Below, one piece after another: positions 43,040-52,609 of a stretch of DNA of 64,000 nt. Both the position numbers and the translations under genes were made by a program. The notes under the pieces are model-generated. The model was not told the DNA's origin and made no database searches. It worked only from the letters and a program-made list of their open reading frames with translations. The number at the start of each line of letters is the position of its first letter. The stretch's first letter is position 1. Source of the stretch: Bacillota bacterium. Lineage in GTDB: Bacteria; Bacillota; Clostridia; Peptostreptococcales; Acidaminobacteraceae. The stretch covers positions 372,001 to 436,000 of the forward strand of contig JAIUOA010000001.1 in the NCBI GenBank assembly GCA_020161295.1, in the 5' to 3' direction.

Positions 43040-44854
43040 ATGACACAACCTTCAGAAAAGCGTTATGAACGCCACGAAGTCCCAGAAATGATGACTTGGG
43101 ACCTAACAGCCCTTTTTCCAACCCGTGAAGCCTGGTTATCACAGCTGACCGAAACGGCTCATGCATTTGATGCGTTAGTCACCTATAAGAATCGTCTTTG
43201 CAAAGATGCAGAAACCCTTTACGAGTGTCTCAGCAAATTTGAAAAGGCCTATATCCAAATGGTCCAATTAGGAACCTATGCAAACCTTAAGCAGTCCGAG
43301 GATGCCACTAATCCTCAGAATCAAGAGGATAGCTTACGTTTTGGTGCCATGTCCACTGCCGCGCAGACGAAGGTGAGCTTTATGAGCTCAGAAATCACGG
43401 CACTAGAGCCCTCAGATTACCACGCATTATTTGAATCCATGCCAGATTTAAATACCTATAAAAACTACCTCGACGACCTCTATAAAGTTCGCGAGCACAT
43501 GTTATCCGCTGAAACGGAGGCTGCCATCGCCAGTTTGGGCGAGGTAACCAGTGCCCCATATCGTACCTATCAAGTCAGTAAAGGTGCCGACATGCCTTTT
43601 GATGATTTTAAACTCGATAACGGTACGCTTCTACCAAACTCTTTTGCATTGTTCGAGTCAAAATACGAGTTTTCTCCTGATGCTGAGGTAAGACAGAAAT
43701 CATATCAGTCATTCTCAAAATCTCTTAACCAATATAAAAACACCTTTGCCGCTGTTTACGCCACTGAGGTGAAAAAACAAGTGGCCATGTCGAAGTTAAG
43801 AAAATATTCGTCGGTTACCGCCATGCTGCTAGAATCGCATAAGGTTTCAGAAGAGATGTATCATCTGCAGATCGACACGATTTTCAAAGGGCTTGCACCC
43901 CATATGCGCGCCTTTGCAAAGTTAAAGCAGTCGATCCTAGGTCTCGACAAAATACATTTCTATGATTTAAAAGCGCCTCTCGATCACGAGTTTAACCCGC
44001 CTGCAACTTATGATGCCATCAAGGCTGTGATTATCGACGCACTTGGCATTTTAGGGGAAGATTATCAAAAGATCATGCATCGCGCCTTCGATGAACGCTG
44101 GATTGATTACGCCGATAACGTCGGAAAATCCACTGGGGCTTTCTGCGCTTCACCTTATGGTGCACACAGCTATATCCTCATCAGTTATCAAGATTCCATG
44201 CGTTCAGCCTTTACACTGGCCCACGAGCTTGGTCACGCAGGACATTTTACGCTTGCCAATGCTGCACAGCGCATTTTTGATACGCGTCCATCTACTTATT
44301 TCGTGGAAGCACCTTCTACCATAAACGAAATCCTCCTTGCAGAACACCTCATGAAATTAGATAAACAGCCTAGAATGCGAAGATGGGTCATCCTTCAGTT
44401 GTTGGGCACATACTATCATAACTTTGTTACCCATCTACTTGAAGCTGAGTTCCAGCGCCGGGTTTATGCCCATGCCGAAAAGGGTGGCGCGCTCACCGCT
44501 AAGAGTTTAACAGAAATGAAGCTAGCTGTACTTCGTGAGTTTTGGGCGGATAGTGTGGAAATCGATGAAGATGCGGGGTTAACATGGATGAGACAACCCC
44601 ATTATTATATGGGGCTTTATCCATACACCTACTCCGCTGGTCTCACTGCTTCTACCGCAATCGCGGGCCAAATTATCGAAGAAGGCCAGCCAGCAGTAGA
44701 CAGATGGCTTAACACCCTCCGTGCAGGCGGAACATTACCGCCACAGGCACTGTTGAAGCTTGCTGGTCTCGACATGACGACAGTTGCACCTGTGGAAAGT
44801 GCCGTTGCATACGTGGGCAAACTCATTAGCGAACTGGAAACATTGTTTAAGTAA
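43040..44854 (+). CDS. pepF: Oligoendopeptidase F (M3 metallopeptidase)
   Basis: Cytoplasmic zinc peptidase of 604 residues that cuts short peptides. The zinc site is HELGH with His395, Glu396 and His399 (AHELGHAGH) and the third ligand Glu lies about 25 residues downstream in STINE. The N-terminal DLTALFPTREAW start and overall length match PepF. The start follows GAGGAGGATCCG. It is divergent from the TipA-like regulator, with about 130 bases between them; no clear promoter was recognised. Confidence 0.96.
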   Translation: MTQPSEKRYERHEVPEMMTWDLTALFPTREAWLSQLTETAHAFDALVTYKNRLCKDAETLYECLSKFEKAYIQMVQLGTYANLKQSEDATNPQNQEDSLRFGAMSTAAQTKVSFMSSEITALEPSDYHALFESMPDLNTYKNYLDDLYKVREHMLSAETEAAIASLGEVTSAPYRTYQVSKGADMPFDDFKLDNGTLLPNSFALFESKYEFSPDAEVRQKSYQSFSKSLNQYKNTFAAVYATEVKKQVAMSKLRKYSSVTAMLLESHKVSEEMYHLQIDTIFKGLAPHMRAFAKLKQSILGLDKIHFYDLKAPLDHEFNPPATYDAIKAVIIDALGILGEDYQKIMHRAFDERWIDYADNVGKSTGAFCASPYGAHSYILISYQDSMRSAFTLAHELGHAGHFTLANAAQRIFDTRPSTYFVEAPSTINEILLAEHLMKLDKQPRMRRWVILQLLGTYYHNFVTHLLEAEFQRRVYAHAEKGGALTAKSLTEMKLAVLREFWADSVEIDEDAGLTWMRQPHYYMGLYPYTYSAGLTASTAIAGQIIEEGQPAVDRWLNTLRAGGTLPPQALLKLAGLDMTTVAPVESAVAYVGKLISELETLFK

Positions 44855-44871
44855 GTACCTATTTGGGCGCA

Positions 44872-44912
44872 CTAAAAAGAGGAGATATCACATTCGATAT
44901 CTCCTCTTTCTT
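44872..44912. terminator. Bidirectional terminator between pepF and cheR
   Basis: AAAGAGGAGATATC/GATATCTCCTCTTT, a perfect 14-bp stem. The T run is stronger on the minus strand (cheR side) than on the plus strand. Confidence 0.88.
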
Positions 44913-44938
44913 ATAGCCTTATAGCTGGCAGCCTCGAC

Positions 44939-45709
44939 CTATTTTTTATAATAGAAAAATGTCTTGTTTGATTCAAAATGGTAGCGCTGAGGCTGAATAA
45001 TCTGCTCTGTACTACCCACGAAGAAATAGCCATCGTTGTTGAGCGAAGCGTAAAACTTCTTATACATCTCATCCTTTGCCTCTTCTGTGAAATAGATCAT
45101 CACATTACGGCAAACGATCATGTCAAATCCCTTTGGATATTCATCTAAGAGCAAATTCATTTTTTTGAACTCGACACAGCTTTTGACTTCATCTTTGATT
45201 CTAAAGCCTTTGCCCACGGGTTCAAAGTACTTTTTAACATACTCAGGCGGTACATTTTTGATACTCTTATCTGAATACATCCCAATCTTCGCTTTATTAA
45301 GTGCTTCGTCATCAAAATCCACTGCGAGAATTTTAATTTCCTTTAAGGGGACAAATTCACTTAAGCACATGACCAAAGAATAAGGCTCTTCACCTGTGGA
45401 ACACGCAGCCGACCAAATTTTAGGGCGTTTGGTGCGTTTGAGAATTGCCGGTAGTATGTCTTCCCTAAGCGCATCCCATTGTGTGGGATTCCGATAAAAT
45501 TCAGATACGTTGATGGTCAAGTAATTGATGAACTCATCAAAAGCATTTTTATTTGTATCGATCAATTTGTAATAGGATTCGAAGTCATGAAGTCCGTGAC
45601 GAGTGATTAAGGACTCTATGCGTCGTTTCATTTGACGTTCTTTATAAAGTGATAAATCGAGTTTTGTCTTAGAAAACACCTTCTCCTTAAACTTTTCATA
45701 ACCTTCCAT
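44939..45709 (-). CDS. cheR: CheR-type protein-glutamate O-methyltransferase
   Basis: SAM-dependent methyltransferase of 256 residues that methylates chemoreceptors. The N-terminal helical domain (SKTKLDLSLYKERQMKRRI) contacts receptors. The SAM motif SAACSTGEEPYSL lies near 105 and the family motifs FDMIVCRNVMIYF and FFVGSTEQI follow. The start follows GGGGGG. It lies alone, away from any che operon in this window, between terminators. Confidence 0.95.
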   Translation of the reverse strand: MEGYEKFKEKVFSKTKLDLSLYKERQMKRRIESLITRHGLHDFESYYKLIDTNKNAFDEFINYLTINVSEFYRNPTQWDALREDILPAILKRTKRPKIWSAACSTGEEPYSLVMCLSEFVPLKEIKILAVDFDDEALNKAKIGMYSDKSIKNVPPEYVKKYFEPVGKGFRIKDEVKSCVEFKKMNLLLDEYPKGFDMIVCRNVMIYFTEEAKDEMYKKFYASLNNDGYFFVGSTEQIIQPQRYHFESNKTFFYYKK

Positions 45710-45746
45710 GGTCGTCCCCCCTTAAGTGAGCTCATTGATTTATTGT

Positions 45747-45773
45747 AGAAAAAAAGCCGATGGTCATCGGCTT
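45747..45773 (-). terminator. Terminator after the S1-domain protein gene
   Basis: AAGCCGATG/CATCGGCTT stem followed by TTTTTC on the minus strand. Confidence 0.9.
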
Positions 45774-45781
45774 AATTAATC

Positions 45782-46888
45782 TTATTCAGCATCAACTGGC
45801 GCTGCTTCAGTAACTACAGGCTCGTGAACCGCTTTCATAGAAAGTTTTACTTTTTTCTCTTCAGCCACGTATTCAAGAATTCTCACTTCAACCACTTGGT
45901 TTACCTTGAGAACATCAGCTGGTTTCTCAATATGCTCTTTAGCGATGTGTGATACGTGAACAAGGCCTTCGATGCCTGGCTCAAGCTCAACGAATGCGCC
46001 GAAGTCAGTGAGGTTGACGACCTTACCATTATAAACGCCGCCTACTTCATACTTATCAGAGAACGTCGCCCATGGTTCTGGAGAAAGTTGCTTGATACTA
46101 AGTGAAATTTTGTTCTCGTCCTTGTTAGCGTCGATGATTTTAACTTCAACCATTTGACCCACTCTGACGAAGTCAGTTGCCGGTTTGATTCTGCCCCAGC
46201 TCATCTCAGTTACGTGAACAAGTCCATCCATACCACCGATATCTACGAAAGCACCGAAGTTCGTGATGCGCTTTACTTCACCCTTAACGGTTTGACCCAC
46301 TTCGATATTTGACCAGAAGTTATCTTTTGCAGCTTGCTTCTCAATCATGGCGAATTCTTTATGTGAGAATACCGCACGTCTTTTGAGCTTGTTGATTTCG
46401 ATTACCTTAACTTTGATTTCTTGACCGATATAAGGTTTTAAATTCTTAACAAAACGGTCTGACAATTGTGATGCAGGTACAAAGCCTCTGATTTCTTTAT
46501 AGAAAGCAATCAAGCCGCCATTTACTGCATCGCTGACTTTAACCATGATTGGTTCATCCTTTTCATGGATGGCTTCGAGTTCTTCCCAGTCCTTATCGAC
46601 ATTCACCTTTCTAAGTGAAAGAAGAATATTGCCTTCGCCGTTATCGTGGCTTACCACGAAAACTTCGAGTTCATCGCCCGCTTTAAAGTTTTTCTGTAAA
46701 TCATAGTTAGCATCTGCAGAAACTTCGTTTCTAGGGATTACGCCGTCAGATTTATAGCCAATGTTAACGATGATAACATCAGCATTAACTTGAATTATGC
46801 TTCCTTTAACAATTGACCCTCTTCTTGGAATTTTTAATGATTCTTCAATTTGCGCCATCATTTCAGCCATTGAATTGTGATTATCCAT
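45782..46888 (-). CDS. rpsA: Ribosomal protein S1-like protein, four S1 domains
   Basis: RNA-binding protein of 368 residues with four S1 (OB-fold) repeats at about 20-90, 105-172, 190-258 and 276-345. The last two are the best conserved (GAFVDIGGMDGLVHVTEMSWGRI and GAFVELEPGIEGLVHVSHIA). It has fewer repeats than the six of E. coli S1, normal for Clostridia. The start codon comes immediately after the ispH stop. In several clostridia the same two genes are fused into one protein; here they are separate but contiguous. Confidence 0.92.
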   Translation of the reverse strand: MDNHNSMAEMMAQIEESLKIPRRGSIVKGSIIQVNADVIIVNIGYKSDGVIPRNEVSADANYDLQKNFKAGDELEVFVVSHDNGEGNILLSLRKVNVDKDWEELEAIHEKDEPIMVKVSDAVNGGLIAFYKEIRGFVPASQLSDRFVKNLKPYIGQEIKVKVIEINKLKRRAVFSHKEFAMIEKQAAKDNFWSNIEVGQTVKGEVKRITNFGAFVDIGGMDGLVHVTEMSWGRIKPATDFVRVGQMVEVKIIDANKDENKISLSIKQLSPEPWATFSDKYEVGGVYNGKVVNLTDFGAFVELEPGIEGLVHVSHIAKEHIEKPADVLKVNQVVEVRILEYVAEEKKVKLSMKAVHEPVVTEAAPVDAE

Positions 46889-47755
46889 CTAAAAAATTAC
46901 CTCGCCTTCGTTTTCTATTTTAAGAATGACCGATTGGATGATCCAATCAGGTGTCGACGCACCGGCGGTGATGCCTACAACTTTTGTACCAATCAAGTCG
47001 GCACCGTTTAAGTCATCCTTAGTTTCAATATGAATGGTTCTTACTTGCTTTGCACACAGCTCAGCCAGCTTAATAGTGTTAGAACTGTGCTTTCCTCCGA
47101 CGACGACCATCAGGTCTACCTTCGTAGCCAAGTCGATCACTGCCTTTTGACGCTCTTCTGTGGCGAGACAAATGGTGTTAAAAATCGTCGCTTCAGGGAT
47201 TTTATCCTTAATCGCCTCGATCATCAAATCCCATAGCTTAATGCTAAAGGTCGTTTGTGCGACCACACAAGTGGGATGATTTGATGGTGATAACAGCATG
47301 ACATGCTCTAAATTTTCCACAATTTCTGCTTTATTATCACACCAGCCATTGATGCCGATAACCTCGGGATGCTGGGAATTTCCTACAATGATTATATTAT
47401 ACCCTTTTGAGGCATAACTTGAAACGGTATTTTGAATTTTTTTTACATAAGGACACGTGGCATCTAGTAATTTGATGCCCATGGTTGATGCTTGATCGTA
47501 AACGGATTTCGGTGCACCATGTGAACGAATGACGACTTTCACATCCCCTTCGTTTTGTGAATGATCTGGGATATCGTCCAGTGATTCAATCACCTGCACA
47601 CCCTTTTCCGAATAATGGTTCGTCACCTGTTGATTATGAATGATTGGACCAAGTGTATAGACGATTTCCTCTAAAGGCATAAGCGATTCTAAAATGTTCA
47701 CTGCACGTTTAACGCCAAAACAAAATCCAGAATGCTCTGCAATTAAAATTTTCAT
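46889..47755 (-). CDS. ispH: 4-hydroxy-3-methylbut-2-enyl diphosphate reductase
   Basis: Last enzyme of the MEP isoprenoid pathway, 288 residues, with an oxygen-sensitive iron-sulfur cluster held by Cys12 (GFCFGVKRA), a Cys near 98 (DATCPYVKK) and a Cys near 194 (NTICLATEERQ). The product feeds the DMAPP used by MiaA. The start follows GAGGTTTAT. It is part of the cmk-plsC-ispH-rpsA cluster common in Clostridia, transcribed in that order. Confidence 0.96.
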   Translation of the reverse strand: MKILIAEHSGFCFGVKRAVNILESLMPLEEIVYTLGPIIHNQQVTNHYSEKGVQVIESLDDIPDHSQNEGDVKVVIRSHGAPKSVYDQASTMGIKLLDATCPYVKKIQNTVSSYASKGYNIIIVGNSQHPEVIGINGWCDNKAEIVENLEHVMLLSPSNHPTCVVAQTTFSIKLWDLMIEAIKDKIPEATIFNTICLATEERQKAVIDLATKVDLMVVVGGKHSSNTIKLAELCAKQVRTIHIETKDDLNGADLIGTKVVGITAGASTPDWIIQSVILKIENEGEVIF

Positions 47756-47827
47756 ATAAACCTCATAATTATAACATAAACTTAAGAAATTGTAAAGTTT
47801 CGTCGATTTTTAGTTATGCTTATAGCA

Positions 47828-48445
47828 CTAGTTGCGATTTTCCGTCGCATCTGACTTGTACACCAAAAGTGCGCCATAGATATCATCGATAATCTTTTGT
47901 GAGATAGCCTCATAGGCTTCAGGCTCTAGCTTCTGATCGTAATATGCTTCCAGTAGGACTGGATCATGAAACACGACTCTTAAAGGCCCTCTAAACTTAT
48001 AAAACGAATCGATGGTGATGGGCAAAACCGGTGTTTTGGTCTTTATGGCCAGCATCGCCGTTCCCGCTTTAACCTTTAGTGGCTCAAACGTTTTATTTCG
48101 CGTTCCCTCAGGAAACAAGCCTAGGCTCTGATTGCCCTTTAAAATCGTCAAAGCCATTTTAATCGCTTTTAAATCGTTCGCATCGCGGTCGACGGGAAAA
48201 ACACCGATTTTTCTTAAAAAAGCTGCTACGATCCGATATTTGAACAGTTCCTTCTTCGCCATAAAACGGGTTTCAAAAGGCAATAGCCCACCTAGCACAA
48301 ATGGGTCCTGCAAATTCAGGTGATTTGCGCACACCACATAATGCTGAGAAAGGTCTAAATGGTCCAGACCAATCACTTCCAGTCTGAAAAACGTTTTATA
48401 GTAAAAATAAGCACCTGCTTTACACGCTTTATATAAAAAATTCAT
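47828..48445 (-). CDS. plsC: 1-acyl-sn-glycerol-3-phosphate acyltransferase
   Basis: Membrane-associated acyltransferase of 205 residues that makes phosphatidic acid. The catalytic HX4D motif is His42-Asp47 (NHLNLQDPF) and the glycerol-phosphate-binding motif FPEGTRN is near 112. One N-terminal hydrophobic stretch is present. The start follows AAGGAATAGCCC, three bases after cmk, so the two are co-transcribed. Confidence 0.95.
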   Translation of the reverse strand: MNFLYKACKAGAYFYYKTFFRLEVIGLDHLDLSQHYVVCANHLNLQDPFVLGGLLPFETRFMAKKELFKYRIVAAFLRKIGVFPVDRDANDLKAIKMALTILKGNQSLGLFPEGTRNKTFEPLKVKAGTAMLAIKTKTPVLPITIDSFYKFRGPLRVVFHDPVLLEAYYDQKLEPEAYEAISQKIIDDIYGALLVYKSDATENRN

Positions 48446-48448
48446 GGG

Positions 48449-49105
48449 CTATTCCTTTTCCTTAATGGCATCGATTATGAACGCCACCACTTCTTCTATG
48501 GTCTTGAACGTGGTATCGATTTCTATTGCACCAGAAGCTTTTCTTAAAGGTGACACTTCACGTCCAGAGTCTAGGGCATCTCGTTTGACGATTTCGTCAG
48601 TAAGTGCTTCCAGTGAGGTATTGAAGCCTTTTGCCTTCAGTTCGATCAACCGGCGTTTAGCGCGCTCGACTGGATCAGCCACGAGAAAAAATTTATAGTT
48701 CGCATCCGGTAAGACGACGGTGCCAATATCTCTGCCGTCCATGATCACGGATTGACCTGACGCAATTTTTCGTTGCATGTTCACCATTTCTGCGCGTACA
48801 TAAGGATCCATAGAGACCACCGACACATTTTGTGTGACCTCTGGCGTTCGAATCGCTTCAGTGACGTCTACACCGTCCACATAAATGGCAGTGGGATTGA
48901 TTTTAAGATCGATTTTATCGACGATCGTCTTAAGTGCTTGAGCATCATAAAGGTCAATTGCCGCGGTTAATGCTGCAAAGGTAATGGCGCGGTACATGGC
49001 GCCTGTATCCAAATAAGTTATTTTCAATCGCTCAGCGATAATTTTAGCCACTGTGCTTTTTCCAGAACCCGCAGGTCCATCGACAGCAATATGCAAAATA
49101 GACAT
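48449..49105 (-). CDS. cmk: Cytidylate kinase
   Basis: Phosphorylates CMP/dCMP; 218 residues. P-loop GPAGSGKST (10-18), the CMP-binding insert, and DGRDIGTVVLPDA near 90-100 are characteristic. The ATG at 49105 follows AGGTGGGTTAT; a GTG three codons upstream is an alternative. It is the first gene of the cmk-plsC-ispH-rpsA cluster. Confidence 0.96.
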   Translation of the reverse strand: MSILHIAVDGPAGSGKSTVAKIIAERLKITYLDTGAMYRAITFAALTAAIDLYDAQALKTIVDKIDLKINPTAIYVDGVDVTEAIRTPEVTQNVSVVSMDPYVRAEMVNMQRKIASGQSVIMDGRDIGTVVLPDANYKFFLVADPVERAKRRLIELKAKGFNTSLEALTDEIVKRDALDSGREVSPLRKASGAIEIDTTFKTIEEVVAFIIDAIKEKE

Positions 49106-49117
49106 ATAACCCACCTA

Positions 49118-49148
49118 TTCAAAAATTAAAGCCACCTTGAGGTGGTCT
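49118..49148 (-). terminator. Terminator after the RpiR regulator gene
   Basis: ACCACC/GGTGGC hairpin with loop TCAA, followed by TTTAATTTTTG. A second GGGGC/GCCCC hairpin at about 49192-49214 lies between it and the gene end. Confidence 0.65.
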
Positions 49149-49217
49149 CTTTTTATTATACCGTAAATGAGGTGTATTCGCAAATGAGAAATGGGGCCAC
49201 TTATCGTAGCCCCAACC

Positions 49218-50069
49218 TTATTTTATGCTATAGATACCATATTCTTCCCAAATGCGTTCCAGCTTCTCGAGATTTTTCTCAACCCCTTCTTTTCTAAGAC
49301 TCACACCGATAATCAAAGAATTGATTAAACTCATGGGAGCGACAAAGGAGTCGATGAAGGTATTCATATTGTATTTTGCGGTTAAACAATACTTCACTTT
49401 TTCGAAAAGCGGTGAGTTGAGTCCATCGGTAATACCGAGAATCGTCGTCTCATTTCGAATGGCGTAGTCCACACAGTCATAAGTACGCTTAGAGTACCGT
49501 GGGAACGATAAGACGATCATCACGTCGTCTTTGGAAAGATTCAAAAGCTGATCATAAACATCCTGCGCGGTTTCATGGATGACATGAATTTCCGGAAGGA
49601 TGAAGTTCAGATAAAAACCTAGGTAGTTCGCAAGCACTGAAGAGCTTCTCAGCCCTAAAATGTAGACTTTCTTTGCCTTGATGATTTCACCGATAAATTG
49701 GCTGATCAGTTCAGCATCAAATTGATCGATGGTCTGCCTGATGTTTTCAATGTCATTCACCATAATCTTCGTCAGATATTCTGACTCGTTATGTTCCTTC
49801 GACATTTCAAATCGCTGCACGGTTGTAAGTTTTGTCTTGATGGTTTCTTGAAGTTCCTTCTGAAGTTCAGGATATCCTGCATATCCGATAGAGCCTGCAA
49901 ATCTCACCACAGTCGACTCACTGATATCCACATTCTTTCCCAGTGTTGATGCCGTCATAAATGCTACCTTATCGTAATTTGATAAGATATAGTCTGCGAT
50001 TTTCTTATGACTTTTACTGAGTCCGAGGTACTGCTGTCTAATACGACCTAATAAATCACCACTGCTCAT
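49218..50069 (-). CDS. RpiR/MurR-family transcriptional regulator
   Basis: Regulator of 283 residues with an N-terminal helix-turn-helix (about 30-55: MTASTLGKNVDISESTVVRFAGSIG) and a C-terminal SIS sugar-phosphate-binding domain (about 125-255, including GLRSSSVLANYLGFYL). Family members sense phosphosugars. The start follows CGGAG. It is 29 bases after korC, without a visible terminator between, so it may be the last gene of the kor operon. The link between a sugar-phosphate sensor and KOR is an inference from position. Confidence 0.92.
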   Translation of the reverse strand: MSSGDLLGRIRQQYLGLSKSHKKIADYILSNYDKVAFMTASTLGKNVDISESTVVRFAGSIGYAGYPELQKELQETIKTKLTTVQRFEMSKEHNESEYLTKIMVNDIENIRQTIDQFDAELISQFIGEIIKAKKVYILGLRSSSVLANYLGFYLNFILPEIHVIHETAQDVYDQLLNLSKDDVMIVLSFPRYSKRTYDCVDYAIRNETTILGITDGLNSPLFEKVKYCLTAKYNMNTFIDSFVAPMSLINSLIIGVSLRKEGVEKNLEKLERIWEEYGIYSIK

Positions 50070-50098
50070 GTCTTATTGCTCCGACGTGCAAATTTTCA

Positions 50099-50644
50099 TT
50101 ATTTTTGAAGCGTTTTAGCGAGTTCATATCCCTTTTGTAAGGCTAGTCTATTTAAGTCCTCAGTTCCTTTAGGAATTCTCGCCATAATTGCCGCTTCAAG
50201 ACTCCCTTCCGTAACGATGCCTGTGAGACCCACGATCAATCCTAAAGCCACGATGTTCGCCACGATTTCTTTGCCGACTTCGTTGATGGCTGTTTTGATG
50301 ATCGGTACACGATAGATGTGCTTTGCTTTTAAAGTCTCAGGTAAGGTGATCGACTCGTCAACGATGACTGTGCCGTCTACTGAGATATCTTTAATATACT
50401 TGTCACTTGCGATTTGTGTAAGTGCTAATGTCATATTTGGTAAAGTCACCTTTGGGAAATCGATGCTGTCTTCACTGATGATGACCTCAGCTTTACTTGC
50501 ACCACCTCTCGCCTCAGGGCCATAGCTCTGAGTTTGAATGGCATTTTTATCGTCCTTAAGCGCCGCTTCTGCTAGTATAATCCCTGCCGTGATCAGACCT
50601 TGACCGCCTGAACCGGATAATCTAAGTTCTAGTTGTTTACTCAT
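50099..50644 (-). CDS. korC: 2-oxoacid:ferredoxin oxidoreductase, gamma subunit
   Basis: Gamma subunit of 181 residues of the complex that decarboxylates 2-oxoacids oxidatively to acyl-CoA and reduces ferredoxin. The start motif LRLSGSGGQGLITAG and YGPEARGG near 46 are conserved in KorC/VorC. The ATG at 50644 follows GGAGGAAAAGTCAA; an upstream in-frame reading lies inside korB. It is the last subunit gene of the korDABC operon. Confidence 0.94.
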   Translation of the reverse strand: MSKQLELRLSGSGGQGLITAGIILAEAALKDDKNAIQTQSYGPEARGGASKAEVIISEDSIDFPKVTLPNMTLALTQIASDKYIKDISVDGTVIVDESITLPETLKAKHIYRVPIIKTAINEVGKEIVANIVALGLIVGLTGIVTEGSLEAAIMARIPKGTEDLNRLALQKGYELAKTLQK

Positions 50645-50660
50645 TTGACTTTTCCTCCGG

Positions 50661-51476
50661 CTATTTTTTTTGCGATGCAATAATTTGATCGTATTGCTCA
50701 GTATATTCAGGCTCTGCTTTATTGATAAACTCACCCATGAGGAACTTGCCTTCTTTTTTCTCAGGTGGTAATTTCTCGGCAACCTTCACATCGATAAAAC
50801 TGTCCTTGAGGAAAGTCATCATGTCCACAACTGAACCCTTTTTGTTTTTTCTACCGTAGTAGGTTGGGCAAATGGAAATAGCCTCCACCATTGAAAAGCC
50901 TTTATGGCGAATCGCTGTTTCGATGAGTTTATCCATTTGTGGCACATGATACGCTGTGGTTTTAGCAGCGTAAGTAGCGCCTGCACCGATGGCAAGTTGT
51001 GTAATATCAAATGGCTTATCGATGTTGCCATAAGGGGCTGTGGTGCCTTTTTCCTTCGTAGGCGTGGTTGGGGAGTACTGGCCACCTGTCATACCGTAAA
51101 TGTTGTTATTAAAGCAAATCGTCGTGATGCCGATGTTTCTTCTAGCTGCGTGGATCAAATGGTTACCACCGATAGCAGATAAATCGCCATCGCCTGCAAT
51201 AACGATCACTTCCAGTTCAGGATTCGCAAGCTTAACACCCGTAGCAAATGCAAGTGCACGGCCATGTGTGGTGTGAAGCGTGTTGAAGTCCATGTAACCA
51301 GGTGCTCTAGAGGAACATCCGATTCCGGAAACGATACATACCTTGTCTTTATCCAAACCGATTTTTTCAATCGCACGTGCGATAGAGGCCATTATAATAC
51401 CATGTCCGCAACCTGGGCACCAGATATGCGGGAACTTATCCATGCGAAAGAAGCCTTCTACTAAAGGATGATTCAT
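50661..51476 (-). CDS. korB: 2-oxoacid:ferredoxin oxidoreductase, beta subunit
   Basis: Thiamine-diphosphate-binding subunit of 271 residues. The N-terminal WCPGCGHGI carries a CxxC typical of the beta subunit and the TPP/Mg motif GDGDLSAIGGNHLIHAARRN lies near 90-110, ending with NNIYGMTGGQ. The motif pattern fits KorB/VorB rather than the large one-chain pyruvate enzyme. The start overlaps the korA stop (TAATG). The 2-oxoacid (2-oxoglutarate or branched-chain) cannot be told apart from sequence alone. Confidence 0.94.
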   Translation of the reverse strand: MNHPLVEGFFRMDKFPHIWCPGCGHGIIMASIARAIEKIGLDKDKVCIVSGIGCSSRAPGYMDFNTLHTTHGRALAFATGVKLANPELEVIVIAGDGDLSAIGGNHLIHAARRNIGITTICFNNNIYGMTGGQYSPTTPTKEKGTTAPYGNIDKPFDITQLAIGAGATYAAKTTAYHVPQMDKLIETAIRHKGFSMVEAISICPTYYGRKNKKGSVVDMMTFLKDSFIDVKVAEKLPPEKKEGKFLMGEFINKAEPEYTEQYDQIIASQKK

Positions 51477-52609
51477 TATAATACCTCCTTAAATTTCTGG
51501 ATCAATTCTTCTGGTGTGAGCACTTCGCCATTTGCTTTTCCACAAAAACGCACTGGTGCGTTATTTTTAACGACGCGCTCCACTTCAAGTTTCATTTGCC
51601 CATAATTTAATTCGGCGACGATGATATCCTTGACTTGTTCGCTGAGCTTATAAAGTGCCGCTTCTGGGAAAGGCCAGACGGTGATTGGTCTAAACAAACC
51701 CACTTTAATGCCTTCTGCTCTAAGCTTCTTCACTGCTGCTTTAGCGGTTCTAGCAGTTCCGCCATAAGCGACGATCAAGTAATCCGCATCAGCCGTTTCG
51801 ATTTCCTCAAAAGTGATGATGTCATCGAGATTATCGGTAATTTTAGCCATTAAACGGTCCATGAGAATGCCCGCATTCTTGGTGCTGTTGCTAGGGAATC
51901 CTGTCTCGTCATGCATAAGACCAGTAACGTGATATCTAAATCCTGATCCGAAGTCGGCCATTTTAGGAACGATATCGCCATCAACTACTTTATAAGCTTT
52001 ATAGTCAGATCCTGGTTCCGGTTTGATTCTATTATAAATTTCCACTTCAGACGCATCTGGAATTTCAATTTTTTCTCTCATATGACCTGTAATCTCATCA
52101 GTGAGTAAAATGACAGGTGTTCTATATTTTTCCGCAAGGTTAAATGCGCGAATCGTCAAATCAAAGGTTTCTCTAACCGAGTCTGGCGTTAAACAAATGA
52201 CAGGATGATCACCATGTGTTCCCCACATCGCTTGCATCAAATCACCTTGGCCTGGGGCTGTTGGAAGGCCTGTACTTGGGCCACCACGCTGGACGTTTAC
52301 AATCACCACAGGAATTTCTGTTAATGCCGCATAGCCGATATTTTCTTGCTTAAGTGAAAAACCAGGTCCAGAAGTGGCTGTCATGGCTTTTGCACCTGTT
52401 AAAGAAGCGCCTATGGCAGCTGCGATTCCAGCAATCTCATCTTCCATTTGAATAAATTTGCCGCCAATTCTTGGGAGGCGTTCCGCTGAAAGTTCAGCAA
52501 TTTCAGTTGAAGGTGTGATCGGATAACCAGAATAAAACGTCATTCCAGCCATTAACGCGCCTTCTACACATGCTTCATTGCCTTGGAGAAACTTGACTTT
52601 TTTAGCCAT
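51476..52609 (-). CDS. korA: 2-oxoacid:ferredoxin oxidoreductase, alpha subunit
   Basis: Alpha subunit of 377 residues with the pyrimidine-binding N-terminal domain (GNEACVEGALMAGMTFYSGYP, TATSGPGFSLKQE) and the C-terminal transketolase-like domain. The start follows GGAGGTAAAGAATA and overlaps the korD stop by one base. It works with KorB to decarboxylate the 2-oxoacid. Confidence 0.94.
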   Translation of the reverse strand: MAKKVKFLQGNEACVEGALMAGMTFYSGYPITPSTEIAELSAERLPRIGGKFIQMEDEIAGIAAAIGASLTGAKAMTATSGPGFSLKQENIGYAALTEIPVVIVNVQRGGPSTGLPTAPGQGDLMQAMWGTHGDHPVICLTPDSVRETFDLTIRAFNLAEKYRTPVILLTDEITGHMREKIEIPDASEVEIYNRIKPEPGSDYKAYKVVDGDIVPKMADFGSGFRYHVTGLMHDETGFPSNSTKNAGILMDRLMAKITDNLDDIITFEEIETADADYLIVAYGGTARTAKAAVKKLRAEGIKVGLFRPITVWPFPEAALYKLSEQVKDIIVAELNYGQMKLEVERVVKNNAPVRFCGKANGEVLTPEELIQKFKEVL

